A stretch of DNA of 8,443 nucleotides from Acholeplasmatales bacterium (GTDB lineage Bacteria > Bacillota_I > Bacilli_A > Acholeplasmatales > Anaeroplasmataceae): NCBI GenBank assembly GCA_016288675.1, contig JAEELC010000066.1:1-8443 (forward strand). The letters run 5' to 3'. The position numbers were made by a program, and so were the translations under genes. The notes beneath the pieces were generated by a model, which saw only the letters and a list, made by a program, of their open reading frames with translations, had not been told where the DNA came from and searched no databases. Positions 1 through 6,019 of the stretch are shown here, in pieces; within the stretch, counting starts at the first letter, position 1, and every line of letters starts with the position of its first letter.

Positions 1-110
1 GAGCTGCAAGAACTGGTATTAACCCTGCAACTGGTGAATCAATTTCGATTCCAGAACAAAGAACTCCTGCATTCAAAGCTGGAAAACAACTAAAAGACAG
101 ACTTCGTTAA
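1..110 (+). CDS. HU-family DNA-binding protein, C-terminal part (5' end outside window)
   Basis: HU is a small dimeric nucleoid protein that bends DNA without much sequence preference. Only the last 35 codons are present, read from base 3 to a TAA at 108-110. The residues [17 protein letters not shown] match the beta-arm of HU, including the Asn-Pro turn whose proline intercalates between base pairs. They are followed by the closing segment [15 protein letters not shown], typical of the C-terminal helix. A complete HU has about 90 residues, so roughly 55 lie upstream of the window, together with the promoter. The stop codon overlaps the start of the ankyrin gene by one base (TAATG), so the two are very likely on one mRNA and translationally coupled. 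I cannot tell HU from a close paralogue such as IHF-like HU, but the family call is firm. Confidence 0.93.
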   Translation, partial: AARTGINPATGESISIPEQRTPAFKAGKQLKDRLR

Positions 111-1051
111 TGACAATATTTGATATTGTAAAAGCTAACGACTTAGGAAGGCTAAAGGACAACCTTAAATTCTTTAACATTAATGTAAAAGATGAGGAAT
201 CCTTTAGCCTTTTACATTATTCAGTATTAAACAATAACCTTATGATGGTGAGGTATTTGCTTAAGAACAATATTGATATAAACGCTGTTAATTATTTAGG
301 TAATACTGCATTACACCTAAGTGTAATGACTAATAATATTGGTATTTTTAAAGCACTAGTCAGAGCAAATGCTTTAATTGATTTAAAAAATAATGCTCTT
401 GAAACCCCATTAATGATAGCTATTCGCTTAGATAGAAGAGATATGATTGATATATTATTAAGTCTTAATGCTAATACTAAATACTTAAACAAGAATAATG
501 AAAATGTATTATTTTTAGCAATGAGAACTAATAATTTAAATTTAATTAAATCTATATTAGAAAAAGATTTAGATTCAATATATCAAAAAAATATTAATGG
601 AGATTCTTTATTACATATAGCCGCAAAAGCTAGTAATAAGGAAGCTATTGAATTATTATTTAAATTTAAAATGCTACCTAATATTTTAAATAATAATATG
701 GAAACCCCTCTATTTTATGCTGTTAGAAATTCTAATTTAGATATCATTAGAATATTAATAGATAATAAAGCTTTAATAGAGTATACAAATAAATATAATG
801 AATCTATATTTGATATTGCAAATGTAAGAACTCTTGATTATTTATTATTTAGATATAACAGTGTTAGCTATTTAAATTATAAAAATAATTATCCATTAAT
901 TTATGCTGTGATTAGTCATAATACAAATTTGGTTAAATATAATTTAAATTATATTGAAATAAATAAAAAGGATAGTGATAATTTGTCTGCATTGGATTAT
1001 GCAAACATGTATCAATATCCTGAATATGTTAAACTGATTAAATCTTTATAA
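110..1051 (+). CDS. Ankyrin-repeat protein (about 8-9 repeats, no other domain)
   Basis: This 313-residue protein is built almost wholly of ankyrin repeats, which are protein-binding helix-turn-helix-loop units. Repeats start at about residues 29, 62, 95, 129, 162, 195, 228, 258 and 290, with consensus pieces such as GNTALHLSV (64-72), ETPLMIAI (98-105), GDSLLHIAA (164-172) and ETPLFYAV (198-205). Repeats near 228-257 and 290-313 are degenerate or short, and residues 1-28 probably form a capping half-repeat. There is no signal peptide, membrane segment or enzymatic domain, so a cytoplasmic binding role is likely; the partner is unknown. The start ATG at 110 overlaps the HU stop (TAATG) and has no convincing Shine-Dalgarno sequence before it, which suggests reinitiation by ribosomes finishing HU. 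It is rich in Asn and Leu, as expected for AT-rich DNA. The 3' end overlaps the convergent protease gene by six bases. Confidence 0.9.
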   Translation: MTIFDIVKANDLGRLKDNLKFFNINVKDEESFSLLHYSVLNNNLMMVRYLLKNNIDINAVNYLGNTALHLSVMTNNIGIFKALVRANALIDLKNNALETPLMIAIRLDRRDMIDILLSLNANTKYLNKNNENVLFLAMRTNNLNLIKSILEKDLDSIYQKNINGDSLLHIAAKASNKEAIELLFKFKMLPNILNNNMETPLFYAVRNSNLDIIRILIDNKALIEYTNKYNESIFDIANVRTLDYLLFRYNSVSYLNYKNNYPLIYAVISHNTNLVKYNLNYIEINKKDSDNLSALDYANMYQYPEYVKLIKSL

Positions 1052-1825
1052 TATAATTAAAGCTATAACTGTAGCTGTAAAATTATTAAGAATATGTACT
1101 GCGATAGAAGCAATTAAGTTTCTATCGCTTTTTAAATATATAACACCAAATGTTAATCCCATCGCAAAATATGGAATACCAATAGCTAAAGTGTATCCAA
1201 ATGCTTGAAGAGCTGGATATGTAAGACGAAGTGTATCATAGCTAGTAGTAATATGCATTCCACCAAAGATTATTGCAGAAATGATTAAGAATAAATATTT
1301 ATTTTTTAAAACACCATAATATGATTTTCTAAAAATAAATTCTTCTACAATAGGACCTATGATTATTACACATGGTGCATATATCATATATGCATATGGG
1401 TTTGATAATGTAGAATTAATAGTTGCTTCATTCGTAGATTCCATTTGAATAATTGATCTACTTATAATAGCTGCAAACATATTAACAAAGAACATTGCTA
1501 TCACTGATAAGAAAAAGAATATTGCTGCCTTGTTAGTATCTTTAATTCTTTTGAAATCTTTTTTTAATTCATTATGATGTATTGCAAGTAAGCTTATAAA
1601 TAAAACTAAATATATTGATACATTTACTGCGGCTACAAATATTGCATCACGTCCCTCAAACGGATGATTAAAGAATACTTTTAAAGGTATTACTATAATT
1701 CTATCAAAGGCATTAAATACAAAATAATAAACTAAAATTGCTAATAATGATTTATAGAAATCAGCATTGAAAAACTTTTTAATTTTATTTGGTTCTGTTA
1801 AATCTACTACATCGATATCTTCCAT
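1046..1825 (-). CDS. CPBP (CAAX protease / Abi) family intramembrane metalloprotease
   Basis: This 259-residue, multi-pass membrane protein carries the three conserved CPBP motifs: EExxxR as E161-E162-F-I-F-R166, FxxxH as F187-G-G-M-H191, and HxxxN as H244-I-L-N-N248. In this family the glutamates and histidines form a metal-dependent active site within the membrane. Members include eukaryotic CAAX prenyl proteases (Rce1) and bacterial proteins linked to bacteriocin maturation or self-immunity. Hydrophobic segments are visible near residues 25-50, 62-82, 99-121, 147-160, 178-190, 209-230 and 237-259. The N-terminal 20 residues are acidic and soluble. The ATG at 1825 is supported by AAGGAG on the minus strand (1836-1841), ten bases upstream. 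It stands alone on the minus strand, so the neighbourhood gives no clue to its substrate. No bacteriocin-like small ORF is visible next to it, so an immunity role is not supported here. Confidence 0.92.
   Translation of the reverse strand: MEDIDVVDLTEPNKIKKFFNADFYKSLLAILVYYFVFNAFDRIIVIPLKVFFNHPFEGRDAIFVAAVNVSIYLVLFISLLAIHHNELKKDFKRIKDTNKAAIFFFLSVIAMFFVNMFAAIISRSIIQMESTNEATINSTLSNPYAYMIYAPCVIIIGPIVEEFIFRKSYYGVLKNKYLFLIISAIIFGGMHITTSYDTLRLTYPALQAFGYTLAIGIPYFAMGLTFGVIYLKSDRNLIASIAVHILNNFTATVIALIIL
1101..1133 (+). terminator. Intrinsic terminator of the HU-ankyrin transcript, inside the convergent gene
   Basis: A perfect 9-bp stem pairs GCGATAGAA (1101-1109) with TTCTATCGC (1120-1128) around a 10-base loop, followed at once by five T (1129-1133). 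It lies about 50 bases after the ankyrin stop and is oriented to end plus-strand transcription. The same bases encode residues 233-242 of the minus-strand CPBP protease. Read on the minus strand the hairpin has no T tract after it, so it should not stop that transcript. Confidence 0.75.
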
Positions 1826-1863
1826 ATGATTCTTTCTCCTTATAATTTAAATTATCTAAATAA

Positions 1864-1892
1864 ATTATAGCAAAAAATAAGTAGATTAACTA
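1864..1892 (-). promoter_or_regulatory. Extended -10 promoter for the CPBP protease gene
   Basis: On the minus strand TGCTATAAT (1872 down to 1864) is a perfect -10 box with the TG extension. A poor -35 candidate, TAGTTA (1892-1887), sits 17 bases upstream. Transcription would start near 1857, giving a leader of about 32 bases that contains the AAGGAG ribosome site at 1836-1841. Confidence 0.65.
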
Positions 1893-1893
1893 C
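1881..1893. other. Imperfect 13-bp palindrome between divergent promoters, possible operator
   Basis: GTAGATTAACTAC is an inverted repeat with one mismatched pair (the fifth and ninth bases). It overlaps the -35 and spacer of the minus-strand promoter and lies upstream of the plus-strand promoter, a position suited to an operator acting on one or both. In DNA this AT-rich such a palindrome can arise by chance, and I know of no regulator for this motif. Confidence 0.25.
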
Positions 1894-1902
1894 CATAAAA
1901 AC

Positions 1903-1931
1903 TTTTAAAATAGGACAAAAATTGTTATAAT
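1903..1931 (+). promoter_or_regulatory. Extended -10 promoter for the rdgB-to-pot operon
   Basis: TGTTATAAT (1923-1931) is a perfect extended -10 element. The only -35 candidate, TTTTAA (1903-1908) at 17-base spacing, is weak, which the TG extension can compensate. The likely start site is about 1937-1939, only 11-13 bases before the rdgB ATG. It is the only clear promoter I see for the whole plus-strand cluster, although internal promoters cannot be excluded. Confidence 0.65.
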
Positions 1932-1937
1932 CTTTTT

Positions 1938-1942
1938 AGAGG
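1938..1942 (+). promoter_or_regulatory. rdgB ribosome binding site at the extreme 5' end of the mRNA
   Basis: AGAGG is followed by seven T and then the ATG at 1950, a normal spacing. It is notable because the predicted transcription start falls on or next to its first base, so the leader would consist of the ribosome site and spacer alone. Confidence 0.55.
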
Positions 1943-1949
1943 TTTTTTT

Positions 1950-2540
1950 ATGGATTTAATTATTTCTAGTAACAACAAAAATAAGATTAAAGAAATTAAT
2001 GATTTATTATCTGATTTAAATATAAATTTATTATCATTATCAGATATTAATTTTAATTTAGATATCGAGGAAACGGGTACCACCTTTGAAGAAAATTCAT
2101 ATATTAAGGCTAGTACTATTGAATCAACATATCATAAAGCGACTATCGCGGATGATTCAGGATTGTGTGTTGAGGCTCTTAATGGTGCCCCGGGTGTTTA
2201 TAGTCATCGCTTTGCTGGTGTTGAATGTGATGATACTAAGAATAATTTAAAGCTAGTAGAAGTATTAAAAAACGAAAAAAAACGTAATGCTAAATTCGTA
2301 TCAGTTATTTGCTATATTAATAATGGAGTTGTTAAATATGCCAAAGGAGAAATTAGTGGTGTAATTATTGATACTCCACGTGGCAATAATGGATTTGGAT
2401 ATGATCCATATTTCTTTATTCCATCCTTAAATAAAACTATGGCAGAATTAACATTAACTGAGAAGAATAAAATATCTCATAGAGCTTTAGCTCTTAAAGC
2501 TTTAAAGGAAATTATATATGAAGATATTAATAATAAGTGA
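1950..2540 (+). CDS. rdgB: XTP/dITP diphosphatase (RdgB/HAM1 family)
   Basis: This 196-residue cytoplasmic enzyme hydrolyses dITP, ITP and XTP to the monophosphate and pyrophosphate, keeping deaminated purines out of DNA and RNA. Family motifs are complete and in order: the N-terminal SSNNKNK phosphate-binding stretch (6-12), ETGTTFEENSYIKA (41-54), the ADDSGL metal/catalytic motif with D68-D69 (67-72), the GAPGVYSHRFAG loop (79-90), GFGYDP (148-153) for base recognition, and SHRALAL (176-182). The length matches the family norm of about 195-205. It starts at ATG 1950 behind AGAGG (1938-1942) and directly after a strong extended -10 promoter, so it is the first gene of the operon. Its 3' end overlaps the next gene by 23 bases, the same rdgB-phosphoesterase order seen in Bacillus subtilis (ysnA-ysnB, after rph). 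No rph is adjacent here. Confidence 0.96.
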   Translation: MDLIISSNNKNKIKEINDLLSDLNINLLSLSDINFNLDIEETGTTFEENSYIKASTIESTYHKATIADDSGLCVEALNGAPGVYSHRFAGVECDDTKNNLKLVEVLKNEKKRNAKFVSVICYINNGVVKYAKGEISGVIIDTPRGNNGFGYDPYFFIPSLNKTMAELTLTEKNKISHRALALKALKEIIYEDINNK

Positions 2541-2937
2541 TTCTCATGGTAATTTATCTCGTGTTTTAAACCTTGCAGAAAAGTATAAGGATTATACTAA
2601 AATTCATCTAGGTGATAGAGGATTTGACTCTAAGAGCTTAGAAGAACTTGGATTTTATTATGTAGATGGTAATTGTGACTATACACAAAGTGTGAAAACT
2701 CGTATTTGTGAAATAGATGGTAAGAGATTCTTACTTACACATGGAGATTTATATAATGTAAGAAATTCAATTAATAATCTATATTATCTTGGTTTAGAGA
2801 ATAAATGTGATTATGTATTATTTGGCCATACTCATGTTCAGTTTAAAGAAATTGGCGATATCTCATTTATAAATCCTGGCGCTTTAAAGGATAACCATTA
2901 TTGCGTTATTGAAGATGATATAATCAAATTCTTTTAA
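2518..2937 (+). CDS. YfcE/YsnB-type metallophosphoesterase (MJ0936 family)
   Basis: This 139-residue calcineurin-like phosphoesterase keeps the full dimetal ligand set: DSH (D8, H10), GD (D33), GNCD (N52), THGD (H75) and GHTH (H104, H106). Related proteins (E. coli YfcE, M. jannaschii MJ0936) hydrolyse phosphodiesters in vitro; the physiological substrate of the YsnB group is not established. It is shorter than the usual 160-175 residues. The C-terminal part after INPGA (118-122) is abbreviated and lacks the common NPGS-x-x-x-PR form. ATG 2518 has AAAGGA (2504-2509) eight bases upstream, inside rdgB, and the 23-base overlap implies translational coupling. The pairing with rdgB is also found in B. 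subtilis, which suggests a shared role in nucleotide clean-up, but that is inference. Confidence 0.93.
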   Translation: MKILIISDSHGNLSRVLNLAEKYKDYTKIHLGDRGFDSKSLEELGFYYVDGNCDYTQSVKTRICEIDGKRFLLTHGDLYNVRNSINNLYYLGLENKCDYVLFGHTHVQFKEIGDISFINPGALKDNHYCVIEDDIIKFF

Positions 2938-2954
2938 TTGAAAGGAGAAATAAT

Positions 2955-5900
2955 ATGACACTTCAGGAATTATTGCATCTAGATTGTTCTAAGAAGAATC
3001 TTAGAAAGATAGATACGTATTTATCTCGTTTAAATGAAAATACAATAGAATATGCAACAGTAAATTCATTTAAAGGTAAAATGTTATATGAATTAGGTAA
3101 TGTTAAAGAAGCTATTACTTTGCTTATTCAAGCTCTTGCTAATGAATCAAGAGATTCTTTTGTTGTGTTATATTGTAATCCTTTAATTGATATATATTTA
3201 GATTTAGATGATTATGCTAAAGCTTGTAAATATATTGAACTTAAAAATAATCATTTAGCTCCATTAGATAAAGCTAGTCATACTCTTGATATGATTAAGC
3301 TTTATGCTAAAAAACAAGATATTAGTAATGCACTTATTAATATTCGGAGTTACTTAAATGATGATATTGAAGAAAACGAAAAGAGTTATGTTTTACGTTT
3401 ACTTATCAATTATGATTATAAACAAAATAATTTAGAAGAATTTGATAAATATTATGATATCGTACTTGATAGTTATAAAATTCAAAATGATATAATAAAT
3501 TTAAGCGAGCTTTATAAAATGAAGCTTGAGCTTTTATATAAACATGATGTTAATAAATGTTTAGAATTAATTAAAAATATTGATTTAACTAATTTAACAG
3601 AATCATTTGTTATATTTGTCCACACATTAGAATTAGAAATAGTAGCCTTTAAGAATTTTAATACCCGTAAAGCTACTATTCTAGATACTGAATATGAACC
3701 TTATGTATTTGAACATAAAGATGATAATAAAGAAGAAGCTAAAGCTTATTACAATATAGCTTTAAAGTTATATCAAAAAGTTAATAATTCATATAGTGTT
3801 GGATATATTAAAAATGTATTAAAAGAATTTGATAGTAAACAAACAGATATTAAGAAAGAAAAAACTAAATCTAAATTTAATGACTATAACCAAGTTGTTA
3901 TTGAACGTGTTATAAAAGAAGAGAAGACTTTTGATCAGAAAGAATTAGAATATACAACTAGCGATAAGCCAACTATAGAGATTAGCCAAAATTATAAAAA
4001 AATTAATGATTGTATTTCTAAAATGGTTGAAATTGATCCATCTTTAAAACTTAGAGAATTAATTCGTCAAATGCTAATTATCATTAATGAATCATTTAGC
4101 TTTGATGAGGCTTATTTATATGATAAAACAAATAATCACGGCTATCATTTTAAGCTATCTAAGCTATATGATAAAGAAATAAATGATAATATTGATAAGA
4201 CTTTAAATTTAAGGACTATTGAACTTAATAAAGAAATTATCATTCATGATTTAATTAATTCTTATTATAATCAAAGTATTGTTACATTTACTACTACAAC
4301 ATTTAAAAGCGCAATTGCTTTACCTATACGAAATACTGATATAGCATATGCAAGCTTAGTATTCTTTTTTAAGGATGATACTATTAATGAAAAATTTGAA
4401 TACCTTAAGATTTTAGGTTCTATATTCAATTTTATTATTAATAATAATACTTATAAAAATAAGATTTTAGAAAATAAAGATGCCTATAATACATTAGAAA
4501 ATAAATTACCTATCGGTATAAAGACAATTTCTTTAACTGATATATCAATAAATGAAAAAGGGAAAGAAATGCTTAATATTAATTCTAATATTATTAATAT
4601 TAATGATTTTTATGAATTAATTAAAAACTCTGATAAGCCTATTATTAGAAATGCTTATTTTAATCTATTAAATAATAAAACAAATGAAGAAACATTTGAA
4701 TATAATTTAATAGATAATATTAGAATTAAAGAAACAGCTTTAAAAGCTGATGGTAATAATATAATTTCTTATTTCACTAATGTTACTGATATTTCAAAGA
4801 AAATTGAATCATTAAAGAATTATGCTCATAAGAGTGATTTTGCTAATGTATATAGTTTTAAATGTTTTAAAGATAATTATTTAGAATTATTGCAAAATCA
4901 TGATAAAGCGGTATGCTTTATCAAAGCTTCGAATTTAAATAATTATGAAACTTTATATGGATATTCTTTTGTAAGAGAAATAATTTATGCTGAAAGTAAT
5001 ATATTATCTTTAAATAAAGATATATATGATTATGAAGTATATCATTTTGATAAAGATGAATTTATATTATTATTTAATAATAATGACAAGAGAAAATTAA
5101 ATAAAAGCATTAAATTAATTCTAGAATTATTAAAAAAAGAAATTAGTGATATTAATAAGAGAGTAAGGTTAAATTTTATATCAGGTGTCTTTAAACAAAG
5201 CGCACATGATCCTAATTTAACATTTGATGATGTTGTTGATAATGCTTATGAAGCATTGTGTGAAGCACTTCATTCTGATAATGATATTGTCTTTTATTCG
5301 AATGAACTTTATGATTCGCCATATTATAAGGCGTTTTATGATGAATATAATATTAATGAAGCAATTGAAAAATCGCGATTAGAGAGTGTATACATTCCTC
5401 TTTATAATCTAGATAATAGAAGCGTATATGCTTACGAATTAAGCATTATGCTTGATAATGCTCTTGTTGATTCTAATCATATTGAGGATGTTATTAGAAT
5501 AAGATGTCTTCAATATGAATTTGATAAATATAAAATTAAGAACGCATTAAATGATTTAAAAACGTTCTATAAAAAGACAGGATATTATTTGAATATTATA
5601 ATTCCTGTATATGTTGAAAGTATTAATAATAAAACATTTATATCGTTCTTGAATGAAATATTTAATTTTTACAAGATTAATTCTAAATTTATTTATTTTA
5701 AAATTATTGGAGATTTAAAGCCTAGTAAGAATTTAGATGAACTTAAGAAGAGTGATATAAATATGGGTGTTACTAGCTTAGATTTATTATTCCTGCATAA
5801 TTTAAATACTTTTTATTTAGATTATAATAAGTATAATTTAGATACATTAAAGAAATTTAAATCTATATTAAATGGTAAGAATTTAATTTTAAGCAATGTT

Positions 5901-6011
5901 AAATCTCAAGCAGATCTAGTTCGTGCTAGTGAAATTACTAATCTTGTTAGTGGAGAAACTATCTCTAAAGCTATGTCCATTAACAATCTTATTAATCAAT
6001 TAAAGAAGTGA
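2955..6011 (+). CDS. TPR-GAF-PAS protein with degenerate GGDEF and EAL domains
   Basis: This 1018-residue cytoplasmic signalling protein has no membrane segment. Residues 1-292 are helical TPR-like repeats (for example 34-60, 112-136, 261-290), and 293-345 is a charged linker. Residues 346-508 are GAF-like, with the core SAIALPIRNTDIAYASLVFFF at 452-472 split over strands. Residues 509-620 are PAS-like, ending in VTDISKKIESLKNYAHKSD, the usual PAS-to-GGDEF junction. Residues 628-782 are GGDEF-like, but the signature is DKDEF (699-703). Positions matching the PleD metal and guanine ligands D327, N335 and D344 are K657, E665 and R674, and there is no RxxD inhibitory site. Residues 800-1018 are EAL-like, with YEL (827-829) for EAL and no DDFG motif; the KID, GVE and QGY residues appear as Y954, K983 and S999. 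Neither cyclase nor phosphodiesterase activity is expected. A regulatory or scaffold role is likely. ATG 2955 follows AAAGGAG (2941-2947) after a 17-base gap. potA begins 8 bases after its stop. The family-level order is firm; individual GAF and PAS calls are less so. Confidence 0.85.
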   Translation: MTLQELLHLDCSKKNLRKIDTYLSRLNENTIEYATVNSFKGKMLYELGNVKEAITLLIQALANESRDSFVVLYCNPLIDIYLDLDDYAKACKYIELKNNHLAPLDKASHTLDMIKLYAKKQDISNALINIRSYLNDDIEENEKSYVLRLLINYDYKQNNLEEFDKYYDIVLDSYKIQNDIINLSELYKMKLELLYKHDVNKCLELIKNIDLTNLTESFVIFVHTLELEIVAFKNFNTRKATILDTEYEPYVFEHKDDNKEEAKAYYNIALKLYQKVNNSYSVGYIKNVLKEFDSKQTDIKKEKTKSKFNDYNQVVIERVIKEEKTFDQKELEYTTSDKPTIEISQNYKKINDCISKMVEIDPSLKLRELIRQMLIIINESFSFDEAYLYDKTNNHGYHFKLSKLYDKEINDNIDKTLNLRTIELNKEIIIHDLINSYYNQSIVTFTTTTFKSAIALPIRNTDIAYASLVFFFKDDTINEKFEYLKILGSIFNFIINNNTYKNKILENKDAYNTLENKLPIGIKTISLTDISINEKGKEMLNINSNIININDFYELIKNSDKPIIRNAYFNLLNNKTNEETFEYNLIDNIRIKETALKADGNNIISYFTNVTDISKKIESLKNYAHKSDFANVYSFKCFKDNYLELLQNHDKAVCFIKASNLNNYETLYGYSFVREIIYAESNILSLNKDIYDYEVYHFDKDEFILLFNNNDKRKLNKSIKLILELLKKEISDINKRVRLNFISGVFKQSAHDPNLTFDDVVDNAYEALCEALHSDNDIVFYSNELYDSPYYKAFYDEYNINEAIEKSRLESVYIPLYNLDNRSVYAYELSIMLDNALVDSNHIEDVIRIRCLQYEFDKYKIKNALNDLKTFYKKTGYYLNIIIPVYVESINNKTFISFLNEIFNFYKINSKFIYFKIIGDLKPSKNLDELKKSDINMGVTSLDLLFLHNLNTFYLDYNKYNLDTLKKFKSILNGKNLILSNVKSQADLVRASEITNLVSGETISKAMSINNLINQLKK

Positions 6012-6013
6012 GG
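6010..6013 (+). promoter_or_regulatory. Ribosome binding site that decides the potA start
   Basis: GAGG (part of GTGAGGAAAAC) lies six bases before ATG 6020. An in-frame GTG at 6008 would place this site inside the gene and has no comparable ribosome site at the right distance, so ATG 6020 is preferred. Confidence 0.7.
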
Positions 6014-6019
6014 AAAACT

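Noticed and set aside
292..492. A 66-codon open frame on the minus strand
   Set aside because: It lies wholly inside the ankyrin gene, has no ribosome site or family resemblance, and its composition is what the antisense of ankyrin codons gives.
1046..1825. CPBP protease as part of a bacteriocin maturation or immunity cassette
   Set aside because: No small leader-peptide gene, peptide exporter or two-component system is adjacent; the family call stands but this role has no support here.
1826..1949. Riboswitch or small RNA in the divergent intergenic region
   Set aside because: The predicted leaders are about 32 and 12 bases, too short for a riboswitch, and no conserved RNA motif is recognisable.
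2931..2947. Weak hairpin CTTT/AAAG that could mask the ribosome site of the 1018-residue gene
   Set aside because: Four Watson-Crick pairs plus wobble are too unstable to claim translational control.
4572..4609. AT-rich palindromic stretch of TTAATATTAAT type
   Set aside because: It encodes the Asn/Ile-rich segment NINSNIININ; with only A and T such symmetry is expected by chance and no function is supported.
5937..5951. Inverted repeat ACTAA/TTAGT about 70 bases before potA
   Set aside because: Only five base pairs, no T tract and no promoter nearby; not credible as a terminator or operator.
6008..6019. GTG at 6008 as a longer potA start overlapping the upstream stop (GTGA)
   Set aside because: The best ribosome site, GAGG at 6010-6013, serves ATG 6020, and the shorter start gives the usual PotA N-terminus MKKLIEIKNL.
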